Source: Pseudomonas sp. MTM4
Lineage (GTDB): Bacteria; Pseudomonadota; Gammaproteobacteria; Pseudomonadales; Pseudomonadaceae
Assembly: GCF_019355055.1 (NCBI RefSeq)
Contig: NZ_CP048411.1
Location: 1,860,001-1,924,000 of the forward strand
Reading direction: 5' to 3'
Length of the DNA: 64,000 nt
The notes beneath the pieces were generated by a model, which saw nothing but the letters and a program-made list of their open reading frames with translations, ran no database searches and was not told the origin of the DNA. Below, one piece after another: positions 54,209-64,000 of this stretch. Made by a program: the position numbers and the translations under genes. Position 1 is the stretch's first letter, and the number at the start of each line of letters is the position of its first letter.

Positions 54209-57146
54209 CCTCAGCCATCTGATCCTGATCAGCGTCGCCTATCTGTTGGTGCTGTTCGGGGTCGCCTGGGTCAGCGAGCGCGGGCTGATTCCGCGCTGGG
54301 TGATCCGCCACCCGCTGACCTACACCCTGTCGCTGGGCGTCTATGCCAGCGCCTGGGCGTTCTACGGCACGGTCGGCCTGGCCTATCAGTACGGCTACGG
54401 ATTTCTTGCCACTTATTTAGGTGTCTGCGGCGCCTTTTTGCTGGCGCCGGTGCTGCTCTATCCAATCCTGCGTATCACCCGCACCTACCAGCTGGCCTCG
54501 CTGGCGGACCTGTTCGCCTTCCGCTTTCGCAGCACCTGGGCCGGCGCGCTGACCACCATCGTCATGCTGGTCGGCATGCTGCCGCTGCTGGCCCTGCAGA
54601 TTCAGGCGGTAGCCGACGCCATCGGCATTCTCACGCTCGAGCCGCTGCAGGAGCGCGTGGCGCTGGGTTATTGCGTGATGATCATGCTGTTCACCATCCT
54701 CTTCGGCGCTCGGCATATCGCGACACGCGAGAAGCACGAGGGGCTGGTGTTCGCCATCGCCTTCGAGTCGGTGGTCAAGCTGCTGACCTTCGGCGCCATT
54801 GGCGTCTATGCCCTTTATGTCGTGTTCGGCGGCCCGCATCAGCTGGAGATCTGGCTGCTGCAGAATCAGTCTGCGTTGCAGGCACTGCACACACCGTTGC
54901 AGGAAGGCCCTTGGCGAACCCTGCTGCTGGTATTTTTCGCCTCGGCCATCGTCATGCCGCACATGTACCACATGACGTTCACAGAGAACCTCAATCCTCG
55001 GGCGCTGGTGAGCGCCAGCTGGGGCCTGCCGTTGTATCTGTTGCTGATGAGCCTGGCCGTGCCGCTGATTCTCTGGGCTGGCCTCAAACTCGGCGTCAGC
55101 ACCAACCCGGAATACTTCACCTTGGGCCTCGGCATCAGCGCGCAGAGTGAAATGCTGACGCTGGTGGCCTTCGTCGGAGGCCTTTCGGCATCCAGCGGGC
55201 TGATCATCGTCAGCACCCTGGCGCTGTCGGGGATGGCGCTCAACCATCTGGTGTTGCCGCTGTACCAGCCGCCTACCGAAGGCAACATCTATCGCTGGCT
55301 GAAATGGACCCGACGCAGCCTGATCCTGGCAATCATCATGGCCGGTTACGGCTTCTATCTACTGCTCGGCGCCGAGCAGGACCTGTCCAACCTAGGCATC
55401 GTCGCCTTCGTCGCCACGCTGCAGTTCCTGCCGGGCGTGCTCTCGGTGCTCTACTGGCCGACCGCCAATCGCCGCGGTTATATCGTCGGGCTGCTGGCCG
55501 GCATCGCGGTCTGGGTGCTGACCATGCTGCTGCCACTGGTAGGCAATCTGGATGGCATCTACATCCCGCTGTTCAACGTCGTCTACGTGCTCGACGACAC
55601 CAGCTGGCACCTGGCGGCGATCGCCTCGCTGGCGGTCAACGTGCTGGCTTTCTCGCTGTTCTCAATCTTCACCGAGACCAGCGCAGAGGAACAGGCCGCG
55701 GCGGAAGCCTGCGCCGTCGAGAACGTGCGCCGGCCACAGCGACGCGAACTGGCCGCAGCCTCGCCACAAGAATTCGCCACGCAACTCGCCAAGCCACTGG
55801 GCGCCAAGACCGCACAGCGCGAGGTGGAACAGGCGCTGAGAGATCTGCAGCTGCCGTTCGATGAACACCGTCCTTACGCCTTGCGCCGGCTGCGCGATCG
55901 CATCGAGGCGAACCTGTCCGGGCTGATGGGGCCGAGCGTTGCCCAGGATATCGTGGAGAATTTCCTCTCCTACAAGAACGGCGCGAGCGGCTACGTGACC
56001 GAAGACATCCACTTCATCGAAAGCCGCCTTGAGGATTATCACTCGCGCCTCACCGGCCTCGCCGCGGAGCTCGATGCGCTGCGCCGCTATCACCGCCAGA
56101 CCCTGCAAGAGCTGCCCATGGGCGTTTGCTCATTGGCCAAGGACCAGGAAATCCTGATGTGGAACCGTGCGCTGGAGGAACTTACCGAGATTCCGGCGCT
56201 GCAAGTGGTCGGCTCGCGCCTGTCGACCATCGCCGAACCCTGGCAGAGCCTGCTGATGGATTTCATCGGACAGAGCGACGAGCACCTGCATAAGCAGAGA
56301 CTGCAACTGGACGGCCACAGCCGCTGCCTGAACCTGCACAAGGCTGCCATCGCCGAGCCGCTGGCGCCCGGCAACAGCGGCCTGGTCCTGCTGATCGAAG
56401 ACCTCACCGAAACCCAGCAGCTGGAAGACCGCTTGGTGCACTCCGAACGCCTGGCCAGCATCGGGCGCCTGGCAGCCGGCGTCGCCCACGAAATCGGTAA
56501 CCCGATCACCGGCATCGCCTGCTTGGCGCAGAATCTACGCGAGGAGCGCGAAGCCGATCATGAGATCAGCGAAATCAGCAACCAGATCGTCGAGCAGACC
56601 AAGCGCGTTTCGCGCATCGTCCAGTCGCTGATGAGTTTTGCCCACGCTGGCGGCAGGCAGCAGGATTTTTATCCGGTCAGCCTCGCGGAAGTGGCGCAGG
56701 ATGCGATCGCTCTGCTGTCGCTCAACCGCCACGGAACCGAGGTGCGCTTTTTCAACCTGTGCGACCCCGAGCATCTGGCCGAAGGCGACCCTCAGCGTCT
56801 CGCTCAGGTATTGATCAACCTGCTATCCAATGCTCGCGATGCATCGGAGCCCGGCGACGCGATCCGGGTCCGCAGCGAGGTGTCCGAGCAGACCGTCTAC
56901 CTCATCGTCGAAGACGAAGGCAGCGGTATTCCGCAATCGATTCTGGACCGTCTTTTCGAGCCGTTCTTCACTACCAAGGATCCAGGCGAAGGCACTGGAC
57001 TGGGCCTCGCGCTGGTCTATTCGATCGTGGAAGAGCATTATGGGCAGATCAACATCGACAGTCCGGCAAATGCTGAAACCCAACGCGGAACTCGTTTCCG
57101 CATTACCCTGCCGCGATATGTCGGGACGAACGATACCGTTGATTGA
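54192..57146 (+). CDS. cbrA: Two-component sensor CbrA (transporter-fused histidine kinase)
   Basis: CbrA senses carbon/nitrogen balance and phosphorylates CbrB. The 984-residue product has an N-terminal sodium/solute symporter domain with about 12-13 helices (residues 5-500), then a linker and a PAS domain (about 620-740). The DHp domain has His766 in [12 protein letters not shown]. The ATPase domain has [13 protein letters not shown] as N box and [11 protein letters not shown] as G box. The symporter part can move histidine in studied homologues. It starts inside cbrX. cbrB follows 202 bases later, probably with an extra promoter. Confidence 0.96.
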   Translation: MQTSFSLSHLILISVAYLLVLFGVAWVSERGLIPRWVIRHPLTYTLSLGVYASAWAFYGTVGLAYQYGYGFLATYLGVCGAFLLAPVLLYPILRITRTYQLASLADLFAFRFRSTWAGALTTIVMLVGMLPLLALQIQAVADAIGILTLEPLQERVALGYCVMIMLFTILFGARHIATREKHEGLVFAIAFESVVKLLTFGAIGVYALYVVFGGPHQLEIWLLQNQSALQALHTPLQEGPWRTLLLVFFASAIVMPHMYHMTFTENLNPRALVSASWGLPLYLLLMSLAVPLILWAGLKLGVSTNPEYFTLGLGISAQSEMLTLVAFVGGLSASSGLIIVSTLALSGMALNHLVLPLYQPPTEGNIYRWLKWTRRSLILAIIMAGYGFYLLLGAEQDLSNLGIVAFVATLQFLPGVLSVLYWPTANRRGYIVGLLAGIAVWVLTMLLPLVGNLDGIYIPLFNVVYVLDDTSWHLAAIASLAVNVLAFSLFSIFTETSAEEQAAAEACAVENVRRPQRRELAAASPQEFATQLAKPLGAKTAQREVEQALRDLQLPFDEHRPYALRRLRDRIEANLSGLMGPSVAQDIVENFLSYKNGASGYVTEDIHFIESRLEDYHSRLTGLAAELDALRRYHRQTLQELPMGVCSLAKDQEILMWNRALEELTEIPALQVVGSRLSTIAEPWQSLLMDFIGQSDEHLHKQRLQLDGHSRCLNLHKAAIAEPLAPGNSGLVLLIEDLTETQQLEDRLVHSERLASIGRLAAGVAHEIGNPITGIACLAQNLREEREADHEISEISNQIVEQTKRVSRIVQSLMSFAHAGGRQQDFYPVSLAEVAQDAIALLSLNRHGTEVRFFNLCDPEHLAEGDPQRLAQVLINLLSNARDASEPGDAIRVRSEVSEQTVYLIVEDEGSGIPQSILDRLFEPFFTTKDPGEGTGLGLALVYSIVEEHYGQINIDSPANAETQRGTRFRITLPRYVGTNDTVD

Positions 57147-57348
57147 CGAGGCGATGGGCGTTGTTCAGGCATAGCTGCCATGTACAACTCAGCGGGGAAC
57201 CGGCCGAGTCGGGGCTTGCGAAAGTGGCCTCCAGCCCGGCGGCAGGCCCCGCCCCATCGCGACCGCTTGCACAGGCTGCGGAACAGGCTCCGCGACGCGC
57301 CCTTTCCTACCGAGCTGCAGCCGCTTTCAGACCGTCGAGAGAGTACTG

Positions 57349-58767
57349 ATGTCACATATTCTGATCGTCGAAGACGAAACCATCATCCGCTCCGCCTTAC
57401 GCCGACTCCTCGAACGCAACCAGTACGAAGTCAGCGAAGCCGGATCGGTGCAGGAAGCGCAGGAGCGCTACAGCATTCCGGGTTTCGACCTCATCGTCAG
57501 TGATCTGCGCCTTCCCGGCGCGCCCGGCACCGAGCTGATCAAGCTCGCCGAAGGCACTCCGGTGCTGATCATGACCAGCTACGCGAGCCTGCGCTCCGCG
57601 GTGGACTCGATGAAAATGGGCGCGGTGGACTACATCGCCAAGCCTTTCGATCACGACGAAATGCTGCAGACCGTAGCTCGCATCCTCCACGATCGACAGC
57701 AGGCAGCCACCGCTCCGGCTGCCGCCTCGCGCAGCGCCGCGGGCCCGGTAACAGATAGCGGCTCCGGTAACGGCGAGATCGGCATCATTGGCCGCTGCGG
57801 CCCGATGCAGGATCTGTTCAGCAAGATTCGCAAGGTCGCACCAACCGATTCCAACGTGCTGATCCAGGGTGAATCGGGCACAGGTAAGGAGCTCGTCGCA
57901 CGCGCGCTGCACAATCTTTCCCGCCGCGCCAAGGCCCCGATGATCTCGGTCAACTGCGCCGCCATTCCTGAAACTCTGATCGAATCCGAACTCTTCGGCC
58001 ATGAGAAAGGTGCGTTCACCGGCGCCAGTGCCGGTCGCGCCGGCCTGGTGGAAGCGGCCGATGGCGGCACGTTGTTCCTCGACGAGATCGGCGAGCTGCC
58101 GCTGGAAGCACAAGCGCGACTGTTACGCGTGTTACAGGAAGGCGAAATCCGGCGCGTCGGCTCTACCCAGTCGCAAAAGGTCGACGTACGCCTGATCGCA
58201 GCGACCCACCGCGACCTGAAAACGCTGGCCAAGAACGGCCAGTTTCGCGAAGACCTTTATTACCGGCTGCATGTCATCGCGTTGAAATTGCCGCCCCTGC
58301 GCGAGCGCGGCGCCGACGTCCTGGAAATCGCCAAGGCGTTTCTGGCGCGGCAGAGCGAACGCATGGGTTCCGATGAGATGCACTTTTCCCGCGAGGCGGA
58401 GCAGGCGGTACGGCATTACACCTGGCCGGGTAACGTGCGGGAACTGGAGAATGCCATCGAGCGCGCCGCTATCCTCAGCGAGAGCGAGGAAATCAGCGCG
58501 GAGCTGCTGGGCATCGACATCGAGTTCGACGCTCTCGACGACGACTTCGATGAGCCCTGCGCTCCACTGGGCGGCGCCGTCTCGACCAACAACGAGCCGA
58601 CCGAGGACCTTTCCCTGGAAGACTACTTCCAGCATTTCGTGCTCGAGCATCAGGATCACATGACCGAGACCGAACTTGCCCGCAAGCTGGGCATCAGCCG
58701 GAAATGCTTATGGGAGCGTCGCCAGCGTCTGGGAATCCCGCGACGCAAATCGAGCGCCACCGGGTAG
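57349..58767 (+). CDS. cbrB: Sigma-54-dependent response regulator CbrB
   Basis: CbrB is the NtrC-type activator of crcZ and of carbon and nitrogen use genes. The 472-residue product has a receiver domain with Asp52 in [10 protein letters not shown]. The AAA+ domain has Walker A GESGTGKE at about 174-181 and the sigma-54 contact loop GAFTGA at 221-226. The C-terminal Fis-type HTH contains [21 protein letters not shown]. All parts needed for sigma-54 activation are intact. A terminator and the crcZ promoter follow directly. Confidence 0.97.
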   Translation: MSHILIVEDETIIRSALRRLLERNQYEVSEAGSVQEAQERYSIPGFDLIVSDLRLPGAPGTELIKLAEGTPVLIMTSYASLRSAVDSMKMGAVDYIAKPFDHDEMLQTVARILHDRQQAATAPAAASRSAAGPVTDSGSGNGEIGIIGRCGPMQDLFSKIRKVAPTDSNVLIQGESGTGKELVARALHNLSRRAKAPMISVNCAAIPETLIESELFGHEKGAFTGASAGRAGLVEAADGGTLFLDEIGELPLEAQARLLRVLQEGEIRRVGSTQSQKVDVRLIAATHRDLKTLAKNGQFREDLYYRLHVIALKLPPLRERGADVLEIAKAFLARQSERMGSDEMHFSREAEQAVRHYTWPGNVRELENAIERAAILSESEEISAELLGIDIEFDALDDDFDEPCAPLGGAVSTNNEPTEDLSLEDYFQHFVLEHQDHMTETELARKLGISRKCLWERRQRLGIPRRKSSATG

Positions 58768-58771
58768 CGGT

Positions 58772-58798
58772 TGTTACCCACCCCATCGAGACGTAACA
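58772..58798. promoter_or_regulatory. Candidate CbrB upstream activator site for crcZ
   Basis: The inverted repeat TGTTAC-N15-GTAACA begins five bases after the cbrB stop codon. It lies roughly 120-150 bases before the expected crcZ start, a normal distance for an NtrC-type activator site. Similar TGTTAC/GTAACA palindromes have been linked to CbrB. Confidence 0.62.
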
Positions 58799-58800
58799 GA

Positions 58801-58836
58801 AACCGGGTTCATCGGTAACGGGAACCCGGTTTTTTG
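58801..58836 (+). terminator. Rho-independent terminator of cbrB
   Basis: A perfect 10-bp stem (AACCGGGTTC / GAACCCGGTT) with an 11-base loop ends in a run of T, 33 bases after the cbrB stop. Confidence 0.92.
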
Positions 58837-58894
58837 TAGGCCGAAAAGACGATGAAAAAAGCTAACCAGCTGTTTTATAAGGACTTTCAAAAAC

Positions 58895-58910
58895 TGGCAC
58901 AGCAAATGCT
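58895..58910 (+). promoter_or_regulatory. Sigma-54 promoter of crcZ
   Basis: TGGCAC-N5-ATGCT has the invariant GG and GC spaced by exactly ten bases, the sigma-54 -24/-12 pattern. It places transcription start near 58920, where the CA-rich RNA begins. CbrB with RpoN is the known activator of this gene in pseudomonads. Confidence 0.9.
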
Positions 58911-58919
58911 TTATATCTG

Positions 58920-59295
58920 GCACAACAACAATAACAAGCAGACCCACAATAAGAACAAGACGTACCGGCTCTAGCAGAATAAATACAAGAAGGCGGAGGC
59001 GTAGCTAACTGATTCTTTTGGAGAGGAACTGTCAAATGGGGTTTTGCCCCATAACCAGGCTGAGAACAACAAAAACTGCATAAGCAGAGCCTGAACTGGT
59101 TGGATCATATGATCAATGGCAAGTCAGCGACCAAAGCAATCCGTTTGCTCTTTGCTCCCAATGTAGGAGCAATTCCTGGAAGCGATAGCTGAAAGGAACG
59201 GGTGATCAAACAAAAACAACACGCCCGAAATACTAATAACAACAAAGCACGCGACATCATTTAAAAGGGGAGCTTCGGCTCCCCTTAGTGCTTTC
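58920..59295 (+). ncRNA. crcZ: CrcZ small RNA
   Basis: CrcZ sequesters Hfq (with Crc) and so relieves catabolite repression. It lies between cbrB and pcnB as in other pseudomonads and begins GCACAACAACAATAACAAG. A-rich CA motifs of the AANAANAA type appear at about 58924-58937, 58947-58957, 59063-59073, 59206-59219 and 59234-59246, with a weaker one near 58976-58993. A 9-bp stem with TTCG loop (59265-59286) closes it. Length is about 375 bases, slightly short of the roughly 400 known. The 5' end is inferred from the promoter. Confidence 0.92.
59265..59290 (+). terminator. Terminator hairpin of crcZ
   Basis: AAGGGGAGC and GCTCCCCTT form a perfect 9-bp stem around a TTCG tetraloop. The 3' side has only a short T-containing tail. 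Confidence 0.8.
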
Positions 59296-59420
59296 TGGCC
59301 CCGGCCATTTTTGACACCTCCCCGCGCTTCGTTCACCATCCCGGCTCCCGGTGCTAGAATCCACGCTCGTTCGTGGCCATTCGCCTCGCCACTCAGTCCT
59401 TTCGCCACACAGTGCCTCCC

Positions 59421-60821
59421 ATGCTGAAAAAGCTGTTCCAGTCTTTTCGTTTGCCCCTGCGCCGTTTGCCGCATCCCCGTCGCACACCCGAAATACTGTC
59501 CAGCCGGCAGCACTCGCTGCACCGCAATGATCTGAGCCGACATGCCGTCAGCGTGGTCGAGCGGCTTCAGCATGCCGGGTACGAGGCTTATGTCGTGGGC
59601 GGTTGTGTCCGCGATCTGCTGCTGGATCTGGACCCAAAGGACTACGACGTCGCCACCAGCGCCACGCCTGAGCAAGTACGCGCCGAATTTCGTAACGCTC
59701 GAGTCATTGGTCGACGTTTCAAGCTGGTCCATGTGCATTTCGGACGCGAGATCATCGAGGTCGCCACCTTCCGCGCCAATCATCCGGAAGAGGATGACGA
59801 CGAGGCCAGCCACCTGGCTTCGCGCAACGAAAGCGGCCGCATCCTGCGCGACAACGTCTATGGCAGCCTGGAAGACGATGCCCAGCGTCGCGACTTCACG
59901 ATCAACGCGCTGTATTACGACCCCTCGACCGAGCGCATCCTCGACCATACCCATGGCGTACATGACATTCGAAATAGGCTGATCCGCCTGATCGGCGATC
60001 CCGAGCAGCGTTATCAGGAAGATCCGGTGCGCATGCTGCGAGCGGTCCGCTTCGCCGCCAAACTGGACTTCGAGATCGAGCAGCACAGCGCCGAACCCAT
60101 TGCCGAACTGGCCGATCTGCTGAACGATGTACCCTCAGCCCGCCTATTCGACGAAATCATCAAGCTGTTCCTCAGCGGCAAGGCTGAGCGCACCTTCGAC
60201 TTGCTGCTGGAGCACGACCTTTTCGCGCCGCTATTCCCGGCTAGCGCCGAGGCGCTGGAAGACAATCCCGAGTACACCGACACGCTGATCCGCAATGCGC
60301 TGGCCAATACCGATCAGCGCATTGCCCAAGGCAAGCCCGTCACTCCCGCGTTCCTGTTCGCCGCCCTGCTGTGGCCGGCGCTGCCGGCGCGCGTCGCCGA
60401 AGCGCAGGCCAGAGGATTGCCGCCCATACCGGCGATGCAGGATGCCGCGCATGAGCTGATCTGGGAACAGTGCCAGCGCACCGCCATACCCAAACGTTTC
60501 ACCATGCCGATGCGGGAAATCTGGGACATGCAGGAGCGTCTGCCGCGCCGTCAGGGTCGTCGCGCCGATCAGCTGCTGGACAATCCGCGCTTTCGTGCGG
60601 GCTACGATTTCCTCCTGCTGCGCGAGAGTGCCGGCGAGCAGACCGACGGTTTGGGCGAATGGTGGACCGACTATCAGGAGGCCAGCGACAGCGAACGTCG
60701 CAACATGATTCGCGGCCTCAGCAGCAAGGACAACGCCAACGGAGCGCCGCGCAAACGCCGCCGCAGCAACAATCGACGCAAGCGCGGCCCGAACGAAAGC
60801 GCACCGACCTCCGACGAATAA
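59421..60821 (+). CDS. pcnB: Poly(A) polymerase I
   Basis: PcnB adds 3' poly(A) tails to RNA and promotes decay. The 466-residue product has the nucleotidyltransferase head (YVVGGCVRDLLLDLDPKDYDVATSA with the catalytic Asp pair). RDNVYGSLEDDAQRRDFTINALYYD and RYQEDPVRMLRAVRFAAKLDFEIE follow, typical of PcnB over CCA-adding enzymes. A very basic C-terminal tail (RKRRRSNNRRKRG) completes it. The ATG at 59421 begins MLKKLFQSF; a start at 59373 is less likely. Its stop overlaps the folK start (TAATG). Confidence 0.96.
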   Translation: MLKKLFQSFRLPLRRLPHPRRTPEILSSRQHSLHRNDLSRHAVSVVERLQHAGYEAYVVGGCVRDLLLDLDPKDYDVATSATPEQVRAEFRNARVIGRRFKLVHVHFGREIIEVATFRANHPEEDDDEASHLASRNESGRILRDNVYGSLEDDAQRRDFTINALYYDPSTERILDHTHGVHDIRNRLIRLIGDPEQRYQEDPVRMLRAVRFAAKLDFEIEQHSAEPIAELADLLNDVPSARLFDEIIKLFLSGKAERTFDLLLEHDLFAPLFPASAEALEDNPEYTDTLIRNALANTDQRIAQGKPVTPAFLFAALLWPALPARVAEAQARGLPPIPAMQDAAHELIWEQCQRTAIPKRFTMPMREIWDMQERLPRRQGRRADQLLDNPRFRAGYDFLLLRESAGEQTDGLGEWWTDYQEASDSERRNMIRGLSSKDNANGAPRKRRRSNNRRKRGPNESAPTSDE

Positions 60822-61315
60822 TGGAACGGGTTTATATCGGCCTGGGCAGCAATCTGGCCGAACCACGCGAGCAGTTGCGCGGTGCGCTCAAGGCATTGGC
60901 GGCCGTCCCCTCTTCTCGGCTCGTTGCGGTGTCTTCGCTATACGCCAGCGACCCGCTCGGCCCACCGGATCAGCCGCGCTACAACAATGCCGTCGCCGCG
61001 CTCGATACCTTGCTGGCCCCGTTGGATCTGCTCGACGCGCTGCAATCCATCGAAAAGGCTCAGGGACGCGAGCGCAAGGCAGAGCGCTGGGGACCGCGAA
61101 CACTGGACCTCGACATCCTGCTGTTCGGCGATCGGTTACTCGACGAGCCGCGCCTGACCGTCCCGCATTATCATCTGCATGCCCGAGCCTTCGTGCTCTA
61201 TCCACTCGCCGAAATTGCACCGCAGCATCTGCAGCTTCCAGATGGACGCAACCTAGCCGATCTGCTGGCAGCCTGCTCATTCGAAGGCCTCGAACGCCTC
61301 GACGAACCGCTGTAA
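60821..61315 (+). CDS. folK: 2-amino-4-hydroxy-6-hydroxymethyldihydropteridine diphosphokinase
   Basis: FolK transfers pyrophosphate from ATP to hydroxymethyldihydropterin in folate synthesis. The 164-residue product shows YIGLGSNLAEP, the binding block ERKAERWGPRTLDLDILLFGD, and LTVPHYHLHARAFVLYPLAEIAP. The ATG at 60821 shares one base with the pcnB stop, so expression is coupled. panB lies 167 bases further on in the same direction. Confidence 0.95.
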   Translation: MERVYIGLGSNLAEPREQLRGALKALAAVPSSRLVAVSSLYASDPLGPPDQPRYNNAVAALDTLLAPLDLLDALQSIEKAQGRERKAERWGPRTLDLDILLFGDRLLDEPRLTVPHYHLHARAFVLYPLAEIAPQHLQLPDGRNLADLLAACSFEGLERLDEPL

Positions 61316-61481
61316 CCCACCGGTAACAGATGTAACGTGTGGGTAACACTCACGATTGACTTAGCTCGCCGCCATCAGGACTATAAGCGCCCTCTGCCGG
61401 CACGCATCGAATTGGTAATCCTGCCCATCGGTGACGCTCCGACTACCGTGATCCCTCAGAGGCTCTAGGAGGACGGCATTC

Positions 61482-62282
61482 ATGCCAGACGTAACCCTGA
61501 CCACCCTGCAAGGCCTCAAGCAGAAAGGCGAGAAGATCGTCATGCTCACCTGCTATGACGCCACCTTCGCCAAGACCGCGTGCGAAGCGGGAGTCGAGAT
61601 GCTGCTGATCGGCGATTCGCTGGGTATGGTCCTGCAAGGTCACGACAGCACCTTGCCGGTGTCCATTGAAGAGATGGCCTACCACACCGCCTGCGTCAAA
61701 CGTGGCAACCGTGGCGCGATGATCGTCGCCGATCTGCCGTTCATGGCCAACGCCACCATCGAGCAGACCCTGGACAACTCGGCCACGCTGATGCGGGCCG
61801 GCGCGCACATGGTCAAGGTCGAGGGTGCGGCATGGCTGGCCGAATCCATCCGTTTGCTGGCCGAACGCGGCATCCCGGTCTGCGCCCACATGGGTCTCAC
61901 GCCACAGACCGTCAACATACTGGGCGGCTATAAGGTGCAAGGCCGCCAAGAGGCCCAGGCGCTGCAGATGATTGCCGACGCCAAGGCGCTCGAGGCGGCG
62001 GGCGCTGCCATGCTGCTGCTCGAGTGCGTGCCCAGCGAGCTGGCGGCCCGCATCACCCAGGCGGTTTCGGTGCCAGTGATCGGCATCGGCGCCGGTAGCG
62101 CCACCGATGGTCAGGTATTGGTCCTGCACGACATGCTCGGATTGTCCCTCAGCGGACGCGCGCCTAAATTCGTGAAGAATTTCATGCGCGAACACGGCGA
62201 CATCACATCCGCCATCGCTGCCTACGCCCAGGCGGTGAAAAGCGTGGAGTTCCCAGCCGCCGAACACGGATTCTCGTCATGA
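61482..62282 (+). CDS. panB: 3-methyl-2-oxobutanoate hydroxymethyltransferase
   Basis: PanB makes ketopantoate from alpha-ketoisovalerate with methylene-THF, the first step to pantothenate. The 266-residue product shows [30 protein letters not shown], with Mg2+-binding Asp residues, then KVEGAAW and [16 protein letters not shown] precedes the ATG. Its TGA overlaps the panC ATG. Confidence 0.96.
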   Translation: MPDVTLTTLQGLKQKGEKIVMLTCYDATFAKTACEAGVEMLLIGDSLGMVLQGHDSTLPVSIEEMAYHTACVKRGNRGAMIVADLPFMANATIEQTLDNSATLMRAGAHMVKVEGAAWLAESIRLLAERGIPVCAHMGLTPQTVNILGGYKVQGRQEAQALQMIADAKALEAAGAAMLLLECVPSELAARITQAVSVPVIGIGAGSATDGQVLVLHDMLGLSLSGRAPKFVKNFMREHGDITSAIAAYAQAVKSVEFPAAEHGFSS

Positions 62283-63142
62283 ACGTGGTGAAAACCGTCG
62301 CCGACCTGCGCGCCGCGGTGACCCGCGCACGTGGCGAGGGCAAACGCATCGGCTTCGTGCCAACCATGGGCAACCTGCACGCAGGACATATCGCGTTAGT
62401 GAAGAAGGCCGGCCAGCGCGCGGATTTCGTGGTCGCCAGCATCTTCGTCAACCCGTTGCAGTTCGGCCCGAACGAGGATCTGGCCAGTTATCCGCGCACG
62501 CTCACGGCGGACCAGGAAAAGCTCTTCGAGGCGGGTTGCCATCTGCTGTTCGCACCCAGCGTCGAGGAGATGTATCCCCACGGCCAGTCGATGCAGACCA
62601 TCGTGCGGGTGCCGGGGGTATCCGAAGGGCTCTGTGGCGGTAGCCGACCCGGCCATTTCGATGGTGTCTCGACCGTCGTCAGCAAGCTGTTCAACATGGT
62701 ACTGCCCGATCTTGCCGTGTTCGGCCAGAAGGACTTCCAGCAGTTGGCGGTGATCCGCACCATGGTTCGCGACCTGAACATGCCCGTGCAGATCATTGGC
62801 CAGCCAACCATGCGTGCCGAAGACGGCTTGGCACTGTCCTCGCGCAACGGCTACCTCAATACCGAGGAACGCGCCATCGCTCCAGCCCTGTATCGCACGC
62901 TGAACCAGCTGGCAGACGCGATTCGCAACGGGCATCGCAACTACCCGACGCTACTGGCCGAGGGACAACAGGCACTGCAGGCAGCCGGCTTACGTCCCGA
63001 CTACCTGGAAATTCGCAACGCGACGGATCTGCAGCCAGCCACAGGCGATACACGCGAACTGATCATTCTCGCAGCGGTATTTCTCGGCAAAACCCGCCTG
63101 ATCGATAACCTGCTGGTCGATATCAGACCCGCATCGGTATAA
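62279..63142 (+). CDS. panC: Pantothenate synthetase
   Basis: PanC joins pantoate and beta-alanine with ATP. The 287-residue product has the nucleotidyltransferase signature [49 protein letters not shown] and [10 protein letters not shown]. It overlaps panB by four bases (ATGA) and precedes panD by about 100 bases in the same direction. Confidence 0.96.
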   Translation: MNVVKTVADLRAAVTRARGEGKRIGFVPTMGNLHAGHIALVKKAGQRADFVVASIFVNPLQFGPNEDLASYPRTLTADQEKLFEAGCHLLFAPSVEEMYPHGQSMQTIVRVPGVSEGLCGGSRPGHFDGVSTVVSKLFNMVLPDLAVFGQKDFQQLAVIRTMVRDLNMPVQIIGQPTMRAEDGLALSSRNGYLNTEERAIAPALYRTLNQLADAIRNGHRNYPTLLAEGQQALQAAGLRPDYLEIRNATDLQPATGDTRELIILAAVFLGKTRLIDNLLVDIRPASV

Positions 63143-63241
63143 CCGCCGACCATCGGCACCGCCCTGCCCGTCCCTCGGTCTTGATCACACTTGTGGGTTC
63201 GGGCACACTCTGCGCCGCTTGCGCACCCGGAGGAACCCGCC

Positions 63242-63622
63242 ATGCACGCCATCATGCTCAAGGCCAAATTGCACCGCGCCCAGGTAACCCACTCGGTGCT
63301 GGATTACGAAGGCTCCTGCGCCATCGACGGCGACTGGCTGGACCTGGCCGGCATCCGTGAATACGAGCAGATCCAGATTTACAACGTCGACAACGGTGAG
63401 CGCTTCACCACGTACGCCATCCGTGGCGAAGAGGGTTCGAAGATCATTTCCGTCAACGGCGCAGCCGCGCACAAGGCCGGCGTAGGTCATCGCCTGATCA
63501 TTTGCGCTTACGCCCATTACAGCGAAGCCGAGCTGGCCAGCTTCAAGCCACACGTCCTCTACATGGGCGCAGATGGCGAACTCAGCCACACCAGCAACGC
63601 CATTCCGGTCCAGGTCGCCTGA
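63242..63622 (+). CDS. panD: Aspartate 1-decarboxylase proenzyme
   Basis: PanD forms beta-alanine from aspartate. The 126-residue proenzyme has the self-cleavage site Gly24-Ser25 in DYEGSCAID, which yields the pyruvoyl cofactor, and the family block YQ-like [46 protein letters not shown] lies upstream of the ATG at 63242. It closes the panBCD group. A strong terminator follows. Confidence 0.96.
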   Translation: MHAIMLKAKLHRAQVTHSVLDYEGSCAIDGDWLDLAGIREYEQIQIYNVDNGERFTTYAIRGEEGSKIISVNGAAAHKAGVGHRLIICAYAHYSEAELASFKPHVLYMGADGELSHTSNAIPVQVA

Positions 63623-63640
63623 CTGCGAATGAGTCGTTCG

Positions 63641-63675
63641 AAAGCCCGCACGCCCTTCGCGTTGCGGGCTTTTTT
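63641..63675 (+). terminator. Rho-independent terminator after panD
   Basis: A perfect 10-bp stem (AAAGCCCGCA / TGCGGGCTTT) with a 12-base loop is followed by a T-run, 19 bases after the panD stop. Confidence 0.93.
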
Positions 63676-63975
63676 GTGCCCTGAGGGTTCCCCCTGACGC
63701 GCTAATCTGTAATGGTCGTAGAGGGCTATGGCGGGTATCGATAGCAGGCGCGGCGAGCATTCGGAACGCCGGGCGTTTTTCCCAGTCAGACTGTCTCGGC
63801 GGCGCAGGATGCGCCACCCTAGCTTCATTGAATCGAAGCGGTACGCGCCCGATGCATTCAGGATGAGTGCCAGCGTGTCAGCATCATCGAATGACTGTCC
63901 AACCGCAGCTCCAGGGCTACGCCTGGGGCGGCGCGGAATCGAGACAGTCCGCCAAGCAAAGGAAGCCGCACTACC
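63676..63975. other. 300-base stretch before the last gene, with a long-range inverted repeat
   Basis: GACTGTCTCG at 63789-63798 is matched by CGAGACAGTC at 63940-63949, and GC-rich sequence lies next to both arms. GGCGCAGGATGCGCC at 63800-63814 is a local hairpin. No protein-like frame is present. The arrangement could be part of an intergenic repeat element. Confidence 0.45.
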
Positions 63976-64000
63976 ATGAGCTATTACGAGCACCCTCTCG
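63976..64000 (+). CDS. Start of a gene cut by the window end, possibly pgi
   Basis: ATG at 63976 follows AAAGGAAG and opens a frame reading MSYYEHPL to the window edge. In pseudomonads panD is followed by glucose-6-phosphate isomerase (pgi), and a MxYY start fits some Pseudomonas Pgi proteins as I recall them. Eight residues cannot prove it. Confidence 0.4.

Noticed and set aside
58801..58836. The hairpin after cbrB as the 5' part of CrcZ
   Set aside because: It has a T-run and precedes the sigma-54 promoter, so it is the cbrB terminator.
1..64000. CRISPR arrays, tRNA or rRNA genes, insertion sequences, prophage
   Set aside because: I saw no regular spacer-repeat pattern, no tRNA cloverleaf, no rRNA segment and no transposase or phage genes.

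Overview
The window is chromosomal DNA of a gamma-proteobacterium of the genus Pseudomonas in the broad sense. I think the P. stutzeri group (Stutzerimonas) is most likely. The basis is high GC content, Pseudomonas-specific blocks of gene order (slyD-ackA-pta; hprA-rsmC; mqo next to a PA4642-type gene; dksA-gluQ-cbrX-cbrA-cbrB-crcZ-pcnB-folK-panB-panC-panD), and intergenic repeats that I associate with that group from memory. I see no phage, insertion sequence, CRISPR array, rRNA or tRNA. Most of it is housekeeping DNA, with two signalling clusters and one odd gene-poor stretch of about 1 kb.

Region by region. 0-7 kb: class I fumarase, small conserved proteins, a DJ-1/PfpI protein, a phospholipase D-type synthase, ACP phosphodiesterase, a class II aldolase and a flavodoxin. 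6.5-10.9 kb: a PilZ-like protein, the pterin genes folM and folX, DUF1244 and HopJ-type genes, cysZ and a flavin reductase. 11-18.9 kb: an Old Yellow Enzyme with its TetR regulator and a shared operator-like motif, glutathione peroxidase, slyD, the ackA-pta acetate pathway and an acyltransferase. 18.9-28.3 kb: a signalling block with a REC-PAS-GGDEF-EAL protein, a large CHASE hybrid kinase with three receiver domains, an OmpA-like lipoprotein and a second PAS hybrid kinase. 28-38 kb: acyl-CoA ligase, LysE exporter, hprA, rsmC, a manganese riboswitch in front of a GDT1-type exporter, an M48 lipoprotein protease, a YedK-like protein and small zinc-type proteins. 38-46 kb: DUF1329 protein, YajG lipoprotein, mqo, SulP transporter and an SDR enzyme. 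46-52 kb: membrane and lipoprotein genes, sfsA and an aminotransferase. 52-64 kb: dksA, gluQ, the complete CbrAB-CrcZ carbon-control system, pcnB, folK, panBCD and the first codons of a gene that synteny suggests is pgi.

How the parts work together. CbrA/CbrB drive the sigma-54 gene crcZ, whose RNA carries repeated CA-rich Hfq-binding motifs and relieves catabolite repression; promoter, candidate upstream activator site, RNA and terminator are all visible. fumarase, mqo and ackA-pta are central carbon genes. folK/panBCD and folM/folX serve cofactor synthesis. The hybrid kinase and the adjacent c-di-GMP response regulator form a likely phosphorelay.

The most unusual signal lies in the 982-base stretch between the SDR gene and the DUF2726 gene. 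Three copies of an exactly 35-base element with the pattern TTATCCACA-N8-CACAG-N6-GGGATAA each begin with a perfect DnaA box and end with an inverted near-box. An AT-rich patch and a 28-codon open reading frame with a good ribosome binding site lie between them. I know of no description of this arrangement and propose it as a DnaA-titration, reactivation or origin-like locus.
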